A stretch of 64,000 nucleotides of DNA from Sulfurospirillum diekertiae (lineage in GTDB: Bacteria; Campylobacterota; Campylobacteria; Campylobacterales; Sulfurospirillaceae): NCBI RefSeq assembly GCF_011769985.2, contig NZ_CP039734.2, positions 992,001 to 1,056,000 of the forward strand, given 5' to 3'. The notes under the pieces are model-generated. The model was not told the DNA's origin and did not search any database. It was given only the letters and a program-made list of their open reading frames with translations. Both the position numbers and the translations under genes were made by a program. This document shows positions 52,778 to 61,722 of this stretch, in pieces. Positions within the stretch are counted from its first letter, which is position 1, and each line of letters starts with the position of its first letter.

Positions 52778-54175
52778 ATGAAACTTACTAAATTAAGTAT
52801 GGTTGCAATTGCCATTTTAGGACTTGGTAGTCATGTTTATGCGGCAGATACACTGGCAGATGCTTTCAAAAATGGTAAAGTAAATGGCACGTTAAAAGCG
52901 TGGTATTGGGATCGAAATGATGATGGTAACTTCTATCCAAAAGCTGATCATCAAAATATTTTGAATGTTGGTGTAGAGCTTGGTTATGTAACCGATACTT
53001 TATATGGTTTAAGACTTGGTTTTACATACCAAGGTAGTTCTACTCCATTTGCAACAGATGATGCAAAAAAACTTTTCAATAAAGAAGAATCTGGTCAAGG
53101 TTCAGTCCTCTCTGAAGCGTATTTGGGTTACCAAATTGGAAAAACAGATGTGAAAGTTGGACGACAATACATTACAACGCCTCTTATTTCAGGTAATCCA
53201 ACACGTTTCTTTAGAGAGTCTTTTGAGGGTGCGACAATTACCAATATGGATTTACCTCAAACAACACTTTATGCAAACTATGTGGGTAAATTCCAAGGTA
53301 GAACAGGTGATGTCTTTAATGGTAATTTTTTAACACCTACTGGGGCTAATAATTATTCTTATGATGCGCCAGAATTTACAAAACAAATTATTATAGCTGG
53401 AGCTGGCCCAACTGCATTTGGATTTGATGGTGCTTATTCATTGGGGGCTATTAACAAATCTGTTTCAAATCTTACATTATCCGCACAATTTGCTCAAGCA
53501 CATGATGTGGTTATGAGTGGTGTTAATGGTAAAGGTCCTTATGGTGCTTCTTTTGCTAGTGCAACAGATGATATTTCATTTTATTACTCAGAAGCAAATT
53601 ATGTTCTTCCTATGAGTAATTATAAGCTTCTCTTCGATGCAAACTACAGAGGTTCACGTGCAGGTAGTGGACTTGATGTGGCACATATAGATGGTAATAT
53701 GTTGGGACTTCGTGCTGGTTTCTCTGAGCTTTATGGCTTTGGTGGAACTATTGCATATACAACTGTAAGTAATGGAGATGATGCACTTCTTGGTCTTGGT
53801 AATGGACCATCATGTTATACTATGCTTTCCATTCGAGGACCTTTGGTATTTAATAGCTTTGCAGGTATGGATACCTATAGATTTGGTGCAACCTATAATT
53901 TCTCACAAGTGGGTATTATAGGACTTACCTCTGAATTAGCGTATGTGACGGCAAAACAAGATACTCAATCTACAGCAACTATTTCAACTGCAACCAATGC
54001 GAAAGCAGAGATTGAAGGCTATTCAGCAAGGCTTACTTATGCAGTTCCTGCACTTAAAGGGTTAACAACTGAAGTCACTTATGTATCCTTTGACAAAGAT
54101 TATTTTGTTTCTGGTGCAAAAATAAAATCTTATGATACTGACGAATTATGGTTTAACGTAAATTATAAGTTTTAG
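52778..54175 (+). CDS. Outer-membrane porin (OprD/Campylobacterota type)
   Basis: 465 residues: signal peptide (MKLTKLSMVAIAILGLGSHVYA), then a beta-barrel pattern of alternating residues with aromatic girdles (GTLKAWYWDRNDDG, GLRLGFTYQGSS, VGRQYITTPLI, RFFRESFEG) and a terminal Phe (LWFNVNYKF) needed for outer-membrane insertion. The GRQYITTPLI and FFRESF motifs suit the OprD-like family. By position it imports the reductase substrate. AAAGGAG lies just before ATG 52778. Confidence 0.85.
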   Translation: MKLTKLSMVAIAILGLGSHVYAADTLADAFKNGKVNGTLKAWYWDRNDDGNFYPKADHQNILNVGVELGYVTDTLYGLRLGFTYQGSSTPFATDDAKKLFNKEESGQGSVLSEAYLGYQIGKTDVKVGRQYITTPLISGNPTRFFRESFEGATITNMDLPQTTLYANYVGKFQGRTGDVFNGNFLTPTGANNYSYDAPEFTKQIIIAGAGPTAFGFDGAYSLGAINKSVSNLTLSAQFAQAHDVVMSGVNGKGPYGASFASATDDISFYYSEANYVLPMSNYKLLFDANYRGSRAGSGLDVAHIDGNMLGLRAGFSELYGFGGTIAYTTVSNGDDALLGLGNGPSCYTMLSIRGPLVFNSFAGMDTYRFGATYNFSQVGIIGLTSELAYVTAKQDTQSTATISTATNAKAEIEGYSARLTYAVPALKGLTTEVTYVSFDKDYFVSGAKIKSYDTDELWFNVNYKF

Positions 54176-54179
54176 TCTA

Positions 54180-54212
54180 TTGAGTGATTCCAAGTAATTT
54201 GGAATCATTCAA
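54180..54212 (+). terminator. Rho-independent-like terminator after the porin gene
   Basis: TTGAGTGATTCCAA at 54180-54193 pairs with TTGGAATCATTCAA at 54199-54212 (one G-T pair; loop of five), followed by ATTTTTGTTTG. It lies five bases after the porin stop. Confidence 0.7.
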
Positions 54213-54337
54213 ATTTTTGTTTGAAAAACCTAGTACGCTAATCATTCTTGGTATAATAAATTAATTATAGTATTAAAGAATATCATTAGAAATAGTGTTA
54301 TTGCAAAATCATAACTAATACAACGAAAAGGAGAAAA

Positions 54338-55096
54338 GTGAAAGTTCTTTTTCTTGAACCAGATCGGGAGTTAGCAGATCATGTTGACGTTTACCTCAAT
54401 GGATTACGTTTAAAAATGAATATGAAGAAAATACAATCTGAAGAAGAGATCATGCAAGAAGGCTCTTCTTTACTAGACTATTCTCTTTTTATTCTCAACC
54501 TCAAAAATCCTACCGACCCTTCTATGATGAAATTTATCAGGCAAAGAGGAAGTGACGCTCCTATTTTACTCATTTTAGACAAAGTGGCTAATTCTCGTAT
54601 GCTACAAACCCTTTATTATCTCTCATACGATGATGTTATTATCAAAGATTTTTCTCCTGATGAGATCGCTTTTAGGATTTACAAATTGTGTCATATTTGG
54701 AATGATGATACTTTTTGTTTAGCAAAAGACGTTTGTTTTGATTTTAAAAATGCTCTCTTTATTTATAAAGAAGATAAGATTTTTTTAGGTAGGAAAGAAG
54801 CACTGTTCCTCAAATATTTACTAGCCAAATCTCCACATATCGTTTCATCAGACGAAATCGTATGTTATGTTTACCATAATGAAGTGATTAGCCAAGAGCG
54901 CATTAGATCACTTGTGCGACAGTTGCGCGCTAAACTCTTGCCATTTCATCTCATCGAAACGGTTAAAGGTGAGGGATATAGAATAGTCAATACAAAAATA
55001 GAAGAAGAAATGGACAGTACAAGTAGTACGATCATAAAATTTTGCCTACCTTTATTGCCCGTTTTTGCAGATTCGTGTTTGTATGCTGCTTTATAG
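54338..55096 (+). CDS. OmpR-family regulator with pseudo-receiver domain
   Basis: 252 residues from GTG 54338, which has AAAAGGAG four bases upstream. The receiver fold is kept, but the phosphoacceptor position reads ILNLKNP, with Asn in place of Asp, and the acidic pocket is altered (FLEPD). The C-terminal winged helix (about 130-220) is intact (GRKEALFLKYLLA, RSLVRQLRAKL, VKGEGYRIV). It is followed by a C-terminal hydrophobic tail (IIKFCLPLLPVFADSCLYAAL) unlike ordinary regulators. It probably controls the reductase-porin operon independently of phosphorylation. Confidence 0.8.
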   Translation: MKVLFLEPDRELADHVDVYLNGLRLKMNMKKIQSEEEIMQEGSSLLDYSLFILNLKNPTDPSMMKFIRQRGSDAPILLILDKVANSRMLQTLYYLSYDDVIIKDFSPDEIAFRIYKLCHIWNDDTFCLAKDVCFDFKNALFIYKEDKIFLGRKEALFLKYLLAKSPHIVSSDEIVCYVYHNEVISQERIRSLVRQLRAKLLPFHLIETVKGEGYRIVNTKIEEEMDSTSSTIIKFCLPLLPVFADSCLYAAL

Positions 55097-55124
55097 TCAT
55101 GCAATGATCAAATTAGGATAGTCT

Positions 55125-55502
55125 ATGAACCCTATTCGTGAAATATTAGCAAAGCAAAAAGTGCTTATTATTGATGGTGCCTTTGGTACAGAATGAGAGC
55201 GTAAAGGCTATGATATCAACGATTCTCTTTGGTCCGCTAAGTTTTTAATGGAAAACCCAGAGGCCATTGGTGAAGTTCATAAAGACTATCTTGAAGCGGG
55301 TTCTTCTAAACCTATCATCGTATACCCCAATGGTGGGGCGACCTACAATGCACTCACTAAAACATGGGACGGACTCTCTAAAAGTGCATCCTATGGAAAA
55401 ATGGCGCATATCTGGTATAAAAAGGGTGCAAGCATCATCGGTGGATGTTGTCAAACAACGCCTTTTGATATTGCGCAAATTGCACAATGGGTAAGATACT
55501 AA
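55125..55502 (+). pseudogene. Remnant of homocysteine S-methyltransferase (MmuM/BHMT type)
   Basis: The reading frame starts MNPIREILAKQKVL and has the family start (IIDGAFGTE), then a TGA in frame where the family has an ordinary residue. It continues ERKGYDINDSLWSAKFLMENPE and reaches DYLEAGS. It then jumps to the C-terminal part (KPIIVYPNGGATYNA, and the zinc-site GGCCQT). About 180-200 residues between are missing. The result is a nonsense plus deletion pseudogene of 126 codons. Confidence 0.85.
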
Positions 55503-55596
55503 TCCTTCTTTAAAATAATGCTGTGAAGTGAATTATTTTCAGTTCACAGCGCTTCCTGAAAACTTTTTTATCTTTACATGTAAAGTATATTTTCTA

Positions 55597-55612
55597 CGGA
55601 ACACTTCTTGTA
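55597..55612 (+). promoter_or_regulatory. Sigma-54-like promoter upstream of the Cache-CheW gene
   Basis: CGGAACACTTCTTGTA, identical over 16 bases to the site before nifX at 60261. It is GG-N10-GT, one base off the consensus GC. It lies 102 bases before ATG 55715. A TTTACATGTAAA copy is 12 bases upstream. Confidence 0.5.
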
Positions 55613-55714
55613 TAGTGTTTAAAAAAGTGACTTTTTTAGTCGTAATAGTGATAAAAATCTTTTGCATTGTGGTATCAAGCATCCTCTTCCTATTTAAAAA
55701 AAAGGTCTATCATC

Positions 55715-58240
55715 ATGTCAGAGCAAAGCCGTACATCTCGTTATAATGCCTATATCCCTGAAGTTGTTGCATATCAAAAAGCATTGGACCAGCTCTCTGA
55801 ACGGTGGAATTTACTCTCTCTTTTGGGACAAATGAGTAATATTGGTATGGACATATCAGAGACGAGACAGGCCTTTAGTAATCTGTCAGAGCAACTGTTA
55901 CAAAGACTTTCCGAAGAGACTGTCAAAAAACTTGCAACAGAACTTGGTGCAAAAGCACAAGTCGCAATAGATATTTTAATTCGTAATCTTTTTGAGCGTA
56001 CAGCAGATATTGGTTTTTTAGCGATGGATACGATCATTTGTGACTTTGCTCGCATGAACAACGAGGAACAGAAAGTCTCTTTATCCGCACTGCAAAACCG
56101 TTTTCTTGAGTATATTGAAAAGTACAGTGTTTATAATGATGTTTTGCTCTTTTCGCTTGATGGTACGCTTATCGCTTCTACTAAAGATGAAAAAATAGGG
56201 AAGCAGGTAGAGAGTTCATTGATCTATGAAGCAATACACACATCCAAAGAGTATGTTGAGAGTTTTGGTGTTTTCCCATTAGTAAGTGAAAAAGAGAGTT
56301 TACTGTACAGTTATCGTGTGTGTGATGAGAATGGTACACCCCTTGCGGTGCTCTGTTTAGTCTTTAAATTTCAAGATGAGATGCGCGTTATTATCTCCAA
56401 CCTTATCGAAAATGAGACATGGGCTGATATGCTTGTCTTAGATGAAAATCAGTGTACGATTTACAGTAGTGACCCCTTTCATTATACTCTTGGAGCTCCC
56501 CAAAAAACGGCACTTAAAAACTTTGATATCGTTCCTTTTGCTGGAAGTGAGTATGTGGCAAAAACACAATCAACCAAAGGGTATCAAGGTTTTTATGGGC
56601 TAGGTTGGATGGGACATGCGCTCATGCCTCTCTCTTTTGCCTTTAATCAAAAACATGAACATGTCCCTTTTACAGAAGAACAGATAAAAATTATAAAAAA
56701 TTCTTCACTATTTTCTGAAGAGTTTACAAGCATTCCGACAAAAGCTGAGGCGATTCAACGACGTCTTGATCTGACCATTTGGAATGGAAATGTGCAAATT
56801 GCCAATCAAAAAAGTGGCGATAACTCTTTTTCAAAATCACTCTTAAATGAAATTTCTCGTACAGGTGCACAAACCAAAAAGACATTTGAAGAATCCATCA
56901 GTAACCTTAACTGGACGGTTGTTGCTTCATTTATCAATCATGCGGCATTTAATGCAAAACTTGCCATTGATATTATGGATCGAAACCTTTATGAGCGTGC
57001 CAATGACTGTAGATGGTGGGCTTTAAGTCCTGTATTTATCAAAGCATTTAGCGCAAAATATAAAGAGTGTACGACAATCCGAAAAGAATTTGGGCATGAA
57101 ATCACCGAAGTTTTGGGAGCTATTAATTCACTGTATACAGTCTATAGCAATCTCTTTTTATTTGATACTCAAGGGTGTGTTATCGCTGTCAGTCAAGAAA
57201 AGTATGCTCATTTAATTGGTAAGCGCATAGGGGCACATTATATCGCGCAAACATTAGCGCTCAAAAGTTCCAAAGAGTATGTGGTCAGTCCTTTTGAAAA
57301 AACGGAACTCTATGATGGAAAATACACCTACATCTATAGTGCGCCCATTTTTATTGAAGGGGCAAAAGAGGCGCAAGGGGGTATTGGCATTGTTTTTGAT
57401 GCAGAAGTTCAATTTGAAGCTATGCTTAAAGATGTGGTAGGGGAAGATGAACGTTCCTTTGCTCTTTTCTTAGAAAGTAAAACCAACAATGTTATTGCTT
57501 CAACCAATCCTGCTATTTGCATTGGAGAGCGATGTACTTTTTGTGATTCAATGGAAAATATGGTTCTGATTAAAAATGAGTATTATATTATTGGAAAAGG
57601 TAAATCTCAAGGCTATAGAGAGTTTAAATGCAGCGACGGTTACTGTAATGACGTAACCGCAATTGTCTGCATCAAGATAGCAAACCAAGATGCGTGTGTG
57701 GAGGATATTTCAAAACAGACTAAAAAGCAGTACCTCTATCCCAAAATTGGTGCATCGGAAAAAACGGTTGAGCTTTCTACTTTCTGGATGAACGGCAATC
57801 TCTTTGCTATCGAGAGTCAGCAGATATACGCTGCTCTTGAAGGTCAAGATGTTACACAAGTGATCGGGTGCGATGAAATTTATGTTGGGATGATTACGTG
57901 GAATAACAAAACGATTCCTGTGGCTTCTTTAGCGAAGTATTTTCATCACAATATTGCGTATAACAAAGAGATACACCACATTGTTGTGCTTAAAGGAAGC
58001 GACGAAAAGCCTTTTGGTTTGGTGATAGACATGGTGCAAGACAGCCCAGAAGTTCCTGTGCGTTGTGTGGATGAGACAAGCCAAGCGATGATGGGTCAAC
58101 AGACCCTCACGAAAGCTATCGTTAAGGCAGATGCGGGTCAAGAGAAAGCAGAGATGCTTTCCATTCTTGATCCTCTCAAAATAGAAAAATATTTACTGAT
58201 GGAAAAAACAATTTCCAACAGTGAAATGAGAGTCAATTAA
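55715..58240 (+). CDS. Cytoplasmic protein with two Cache-like modules and a CheW domain
   Basis: 841 residues from ATG 55715 (AAAGG upstream). Two internally duplicated modules begin with matching helices, AIDILIRNLFERTADIGFLA and AIDIMDRNLYERANDCRWWA, each followed by a Cache/PAS-like sensor (NDVLLFSLDGTLIAST; SNLFLFDTQGCVIAV). A CheW domain closes the protein (about 690-830; STFWMNGNLFAIESQQIYAAL and VGMITWNNKTIPVASLA). No membrane helix is visible, so it is soluble. It probably links an internal sensory state to chemotaxis kinase arrays. The site before it suggests sigma-54 control, as for nif genes. Confidence 0.85.
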   Translation: MSEQSRTSRYNAYIPEVVAYQKALDQLSERWNLLSLLGQMSNIGMDISETRQAFSNLSEQLLQRLSEETVKKLATELGAKAQVAIDILIRNLFERTADIGFLAMDTIICDFARMNNEEQKVSLSALQNRFLEYIEKYSVYNDVLLFSLDGTLIASTKDEKIGKQVESSLIYEAIHTSKEYVESFGVFPLVSEKESLLYSYRVCDENGTPLAVLCLVFKFQDEMRVIISNLIENETWADMLVLDENQCTIYSSDPFHYTLGAPQKTALKNFDIVPFAGSEYVAKTQSTKGYQGFYGLGWMGHALMPLSFAFNQKHEHVPFTEEQIKIIKNSSLFSEEFTSIPTKAEAIQRRLDLTIWNGNVQIANQKSGDNSFSKSLLNEISRTGAQTKKTFEESISNLNWTVVASFINHAAFNAKLAIDIMDRNLYERANDCRWWALSPVFIKAFSAKYKECTTIRKEFGHEITEVLGAINSLYTVYSNLFLFDTQGCVIAVSQEKYAHLIGKRIGAHYIAQTLALKSSKEYVVSPFEKTELYDGKYTYIYSAPIFIEGAKEAQGGIGIVFDAEVQFEAMLKDVVGEDERSFALFLESKTNNVIASTNPAICIGERCTFCDSMENMVLIKNEYYIIGKGKSQGYREFKCSDGYCNDVTAIVCIKIANQDACVEDISKQTKKQYLYPKIGASEKTVELSTFWMNGNLFAIESQQIYAALEGQDVTQVIGCDEIYVGMITWNNKTIPVASLAKYFHHNIAYNKEIHHIVVLKGSDEKPFGLVIDMVQDSPEVPVRCVDETSQAMMGQQTLTKAIVKADAGQEKAEMLSILDPLKIEKYLLMEKTISNSEMRVN

Positions 58241-60090
58241 TCTTTTATCATTGCTTCTTTATCTTTTGTTTCAATAGAGGACAAAAGCGATAAATGAACA
58301 TTTTCATCAATACTTTTAAGATGTAAATCGTGCTGTGGGAAAGGAATCTCAATACCATTGGCATACAGTGTGTTGTAGATAATAATCAGAAATCTTGAAA
58401 TAGTTTTGCTCGGTGCTAAAATTTCTTCACCATGAATCCATACTTGCAGTGCAAAATCAACACTACTGCTACCCATTCCCGTCATAATAACATTAGTGTA
58501 TTTATCACGGGTAGAAAGAATATCTGGATAGCCACTCTTTGCAACCGCTTCTATAATCACAGCAATCACATGTTCTGGTTTTGTGCCATAGGCAACACCA
58601 AAAGGAATATCGAAACGTTTGAGTTTATCGTGCATCGTCCAGTTAATCACATTGCCTTCAATGAAATTACGATTGGGAACGATAACATCGATATTACCGT
58701 TAGTATTGAGTGTGGTTGAACGCATGCGAATATCGGAGACATGACCGCGTAAGGTATCGGACAACTCAACAAAATCTCCAATTTTGATGCTTCGCTCAAA
58801 CATTAAGATAATGCCAGAAACAAAGTTTGAGACAATATTTTGCAGACCAAAACCAATACCCACTGAAAGTGCTCCAGCAACCAGTGCAATAGAGGAGAGG
58901 TCAATGCCCATGACGTTCAGTGCCACAAAAAAAGCTGTGATGACAATAACGTAGTAGCCGATATTGGATAAAATTGTGCGTGTCGCTAGGTTGATAGACT
59001 TACTATTATGTGTCATCCTTTTAATGCTGGTTTTATAAAAACCTCCACCAAAAATACCAATGAGAAAAACAAATAAGGCTAAGATCATTTTCAACATACT
59101 AATAGGTGAACCATTCACTGTAAAAATGGGTTCACTCATAATATTCCAAGACATTTTCAGGATATTTTTGAACTCTTGTACGGTTGAGCCTTTAAGGGTA
59201 TCTATTGTGCCAAAATAATTTTTTTCCATATTATGCAGTAAAGTGGCAATGGACTCTTGGATAACCTTTGCATTTTCTAGACTAGAAACCGCATCAAGAA
59301 TATTTTTTTCTAAAACAAATACTTTTTTGTTTTTAGATTTTAAGGCATCTGAAAATTCTGAAAATAATGAAGTGATCGTTGCTCTGACTGCTTTATTGTA
59401 GGCATCTTCTTTGGTATTGATTGCCGCAGTTGAAATACCTTTGTCGTGCGTATCCCCTAAGAGTTCAAAACGCTCTTTTTTAACTAAAAAATTATCAATC
59501 GTTGCACGTAATTTCAAAGCTTCATCTTGCGCCATGACGGTTTTTTTAGGCAGATTTTCAGAATCAAAGGTAATGCTTTTTAGCGATTCATTCAACATTT
59601 TATCGATGGAGAGTATCTCATTGACCATCATTTCATTTTGGTCTTTATACTCTAGAAATGACTTTGTGTACAGAGCACTTTGAAGCTCCAGTGTACGCTC
59701 TGAGGAATTGTTGTTCTCTAAACTTTTTATTTCTTTGGTTAAGGATTTTATTTTGGTGTCAATCGATTGAATTTTTTTCGTCAGAGAATCTTTTTTAAGC
59801 GTATCATCAATGTAACGATTAAAAAGAGCGTTATATTCATCAACATTTGTAGGTACACTTAAGGTAATATTGGTAACGGTTGAGGGGATGGTATTGATCA
59901 ATTTTTCAAGCAATACTTTTTGTAAAGCAATTTCATCATTTGATACTTTTGACTCTTTGATCGTTTTTAAGAGGTTAATATAGACGGATTTATCTGCATT
60001 AATTAAAGAGGAATTTTGGTCATCTGCAAGAGCATTATATGAGATGAACAAAAGTAAAAGTATGAACGATTTTAGGACACGCATAACCAT
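58237..60090 (-). CDS. MscS-family mechanosensitive channel, large form
   Basis: 617 residues from ATG 60090 (GGAG upstream; an earlier ATG at 60105 is less likely). Signal peptide (MVMRVLKSFILLLLFISYNALA), about 300 residues of periplasmic coiled coil, four membrane helices (about 335-450) and the MscS pore and beta domain (ALSVGIGFGLQNIVSNFVSGI, VELSDTLRGHVSDIRMRST, IVPNRNFIEGNVINWT). It resembles the long MscK/YbdG type. The 4-base overlap of coding ends with the convergent gene is visible. Confidence 0.88.
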   Translation of the reverse strand: MVMRVLKSFILLLLFISYNALADDQNSSLINADKSVYINLLKTIKESKVSNDEIALQKVLLEKLINTIPSTVTNITLSVPTNVDEYNALFNRYIDDTLKKDSLTKKIQSIDTKIKSLTKEIKSLENNNSSERTLELQSALYTKSFLEYKDQNEMMVNEILSIDKMLNESLKSITFDSENLPKKTVMAQDEALKLRATIDNFLVKKERFELLGDTHDKGISTAAINTKEDAYNKAVRATITSLFSEFSDALKSKNKKVFVLEKNILDAVSSLENAKVIQESIATLLHNMEKNYFGTIDTLKGSTVQEFKNILKMSWNIMSEPIFTVNGSPISMLKMILALFVFLIGIFGGGFYKTSIKRMTHNSKSINLATRTILSNIGYYVIVITAFFVALNVMGIDLSSIALVAGALSVGIGFGLQNIVSNFVSGIILMFERSIKIGDFVELSDTLRGHVSDIRMRSTTLNTNGNIDVIVPNRNFIEGNVINWTMHDKLKRFDIPFGVAYGTKPEHVIAVIIEAVAKSGYPDILSTRDKYTNVIMTGMGSSSVDFALQVWIHGEEILAPSKTISRFLIIIYNTLYANGIEIPFPQHDLHLKSIDENVHLSLLSSIETKDKEAMIKD

Positions 60091-60260
60091 TTGATTCTCC
60101 AACATTGAATAGGCATTTTAAAAGCTAATTATACCTTCTCTGTATTTAAAACACATTTGCAATACATTAATACATTATTCATAAGGTTTTGATAGGTAAA
60201 CTCTCACAAATGTGAAGATATAAACTCCTTTTCTTGCTCTTTTAATATAATCATTTCCAA

Positions 60261-60276
60261 CGGAACACTTCTTGTA
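60261..60276 (+). promoter_or_regulatory. Sigma-54-like promoter of nifX operon
   Basis: CGGAACACTTCTTGTA, the same 16 bases as at 55597. It ends 37 bases before the nifX ATG, giving a leader of about 26 bases. Confidence 0.55.
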
Positions 60277-60313
60277 AATGTATGAATAACGTTTAGCATA
60301 GGAGGATAAAAAG

Positions 60314-60670
60314 ATGGTCAAGGTAGCGTTTTTTACAAACGATCTCAAAAACATTGATGCCCATTTTGGTTCAGGAGAGCAATTTGCCGTGTACGACGTA
60401 GGTGCTGAGGGTTTTTCACTCTCTAGCGTTGTTCAAACAGGTGAAGAGCGAACGGAAGGCAGAGTCGAGATGTTACAACATGAGAACATTGACATTATGT
60501 ACTGCATCGAAATTGGACCTGCAGCGGCTGCCAAAGTCGTCAACGGTAAAATCTTTCCTATCAAATACAAAGAAGTAGTGAGCATTGAAACAGAGCTGAA
60601 TAAACTTCAAACCATGATAGCAACGAATCCTCCACCGTTTATCAAAAAAATCTTAGAAGCGAGAGGATAA
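60314..60670 (+). CDS. nifX: Cofactor-carrier protein NifX
   Basis: 118 residues: VKVAFFTNDLKNIDAHFGSGEQFAVYDV and IEIGPAAAAKVVNGKIFPIKY are typical of NifX, which carries NifB-co or a precursor between NifB, NifEN and nitrogenase. GGAGG lies 9 bases upstream of the ATG. It starts the operon nifX, DUF269, flavodoxin, nifW, nifZ, two ferredoxin-fold genes. Confidence 0.88.
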   Translation: MVKVAFFTNDLKNIDAHFGSGEQFAVYDVGAEGFSLSSVVQTGEERTEGRVEMLQHENIDIMYCIEIGPAAAAKVVNGKIFPIKYKEVVSIETELNKLQTMIATNPPPFIKKILEARG

Positions 60671-60674
60671 GGCT

Positions 60675-61106
60675 ATGAATGAACTTGAAAAGTTGTTCAT
60701 AGAGACTCTAACATCTCAGATGAGAGCACTTGACCAATTTGGTACTTGGGCAAAAAAAAGCGATGAAGAAGTTTTGAGTGAAAAATATATTAAGAGTAAA
60801 GATGCACTGAAAAATATTCCTATTATTGCGGATATTGATGAGATGCAAATCCAAGATATTCGTCTGATTTTTCAATCAATTGCGCTTGCTTTTGAGCTTA
60901 AAACAAACATTATGTGTTCTGTGGTCATGGAAATGAGCCACGAAGGATTCGGGCGTGCGGTTGTTATAGCTGAAAAAATTGTTGTCACCAATAAGTTTTT
61001 CAAAGATGCCCATCGTTACAGTTTTAGAACGTATGAAGATCTCGTTAAAGAAGGTGGCAAAATGTTAAAAGATGCTATCGAAATTTACGAAACCTATAAA
61101 AAATAA
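60675..61106 (+). CDS. NifX-associated protein (DUF269)
   Basis: 143 residues matching the DUF269 family found beside nifX (LFIETLTSQMRALDQFGTWAKKSDEE, SFRTYEDLVKEGGKMLKDAIE). It is all-alpha by appearance and has one Cys (IMCSVV). Its function is not known beyond association with nitrogenase maturation. It begins four bases after nifX. Confidence 0.88.
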   Translation: MNELEKLFIETLTSQMRALDQFGTWAKKSDEEVLSEKYIKSKDALKNIPIIADIDEMQIQDIRLIFQSIALAFELKTNIMCSVVMEMSHEGFGRAVVIAEKIVVTNKFFKDAHRYSFRTYEDLVKEGGKMLKDAIEIYETYKK

Positions 61107-61118
61107 TCAGGATAGAAC

Positions 61119-61634
61119 ATGGCAAAGGTTGGTATATTTTACGCAAGTGCGGGCGGTAATACAACATTGGTAGCGGAGGCTTTAAAAGAAGCCTATGAGC
61201 TTGAAGATGATGATTGTATTTTAATGGAAGATGATTTTGACAGTGTTGAGCAATTTGACAATTATGATGCACTTTTTATTGGTTCTTCAACATGGGGTCA
61301 AGGCGATGTGCATTTTAGTTGGGTTGATCCACTCTTTGAAATCACTTCTGAAAACATTAGTTTTACAGGTAAAAAAGTTGCATTTTTTGGTGCAGGTGAT
61401 AGCAAAACACACGGTGAACATTTTTGTTCAGCTCTTGGCAAATTCAATCAAATCTTTACCAAAGCAGGAGCAAATGTCATCGGTTTTGTTGACAAAGAAG
61501 GGTATACCTATACGGCATCTTTAGCTGAAGTTGGCGATAAACTCTGTGGTTTAGCGATTGATAATATTAACGAAGAAGATAAAACAAGTGAACGTATTGA
61601 AAATTGGATAGAACAGTTAAAAGGCGAATTATAA
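61119..61634 (+). CDS. nifF: Flavodoxin, electron donor to nitrogenase
   Basis: 171 residues of the long-chain flavodoxin fold: phosphate loop YASAGGNTTLVAEAL, FMN loops STWGQGDVHFSW and GAGDSKTHGEHFCSALG, and FVDKEGYTY. Flavodoxins such as NifF reduce dinitrogenase reductase. Context in the nifX operon supports that use. A TTTACATGTAAA copy follows the stop at 61649-61660. Confidence 0.88.
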   Translation: MAKVGIFYASAGGNTTLVAEALKEAYELEDDDCILMEDDFDSVEQFDNYDALFIGSSTWGQGDVHFSWVDPLFEITSENISFTGKKVAFFGAGDSKTHGEHFCSALGKFNQIFTKAGANVIGFVDKEGYTYTASLAEVGDKLCGLAIDNINEEDKTSERIENWIEQLKGEL

Positions 61635-61722
61635 AAGCGTGAATAAGCTTTACATGTAAACATGAGGTCAAGCTTCTTGTTTTGTGTTAAAGCATCTATA
61701 AAAATAGTGAAAAGGATAAAAA

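Noticed and set aside
55188-55196. The TGA in the methyltransferase fragment as a selenocysteine codon
   Set aside because: The family has an ordinary non-catalytic residue there and about 190 residues are deleted downstream, so it is a broken gene.
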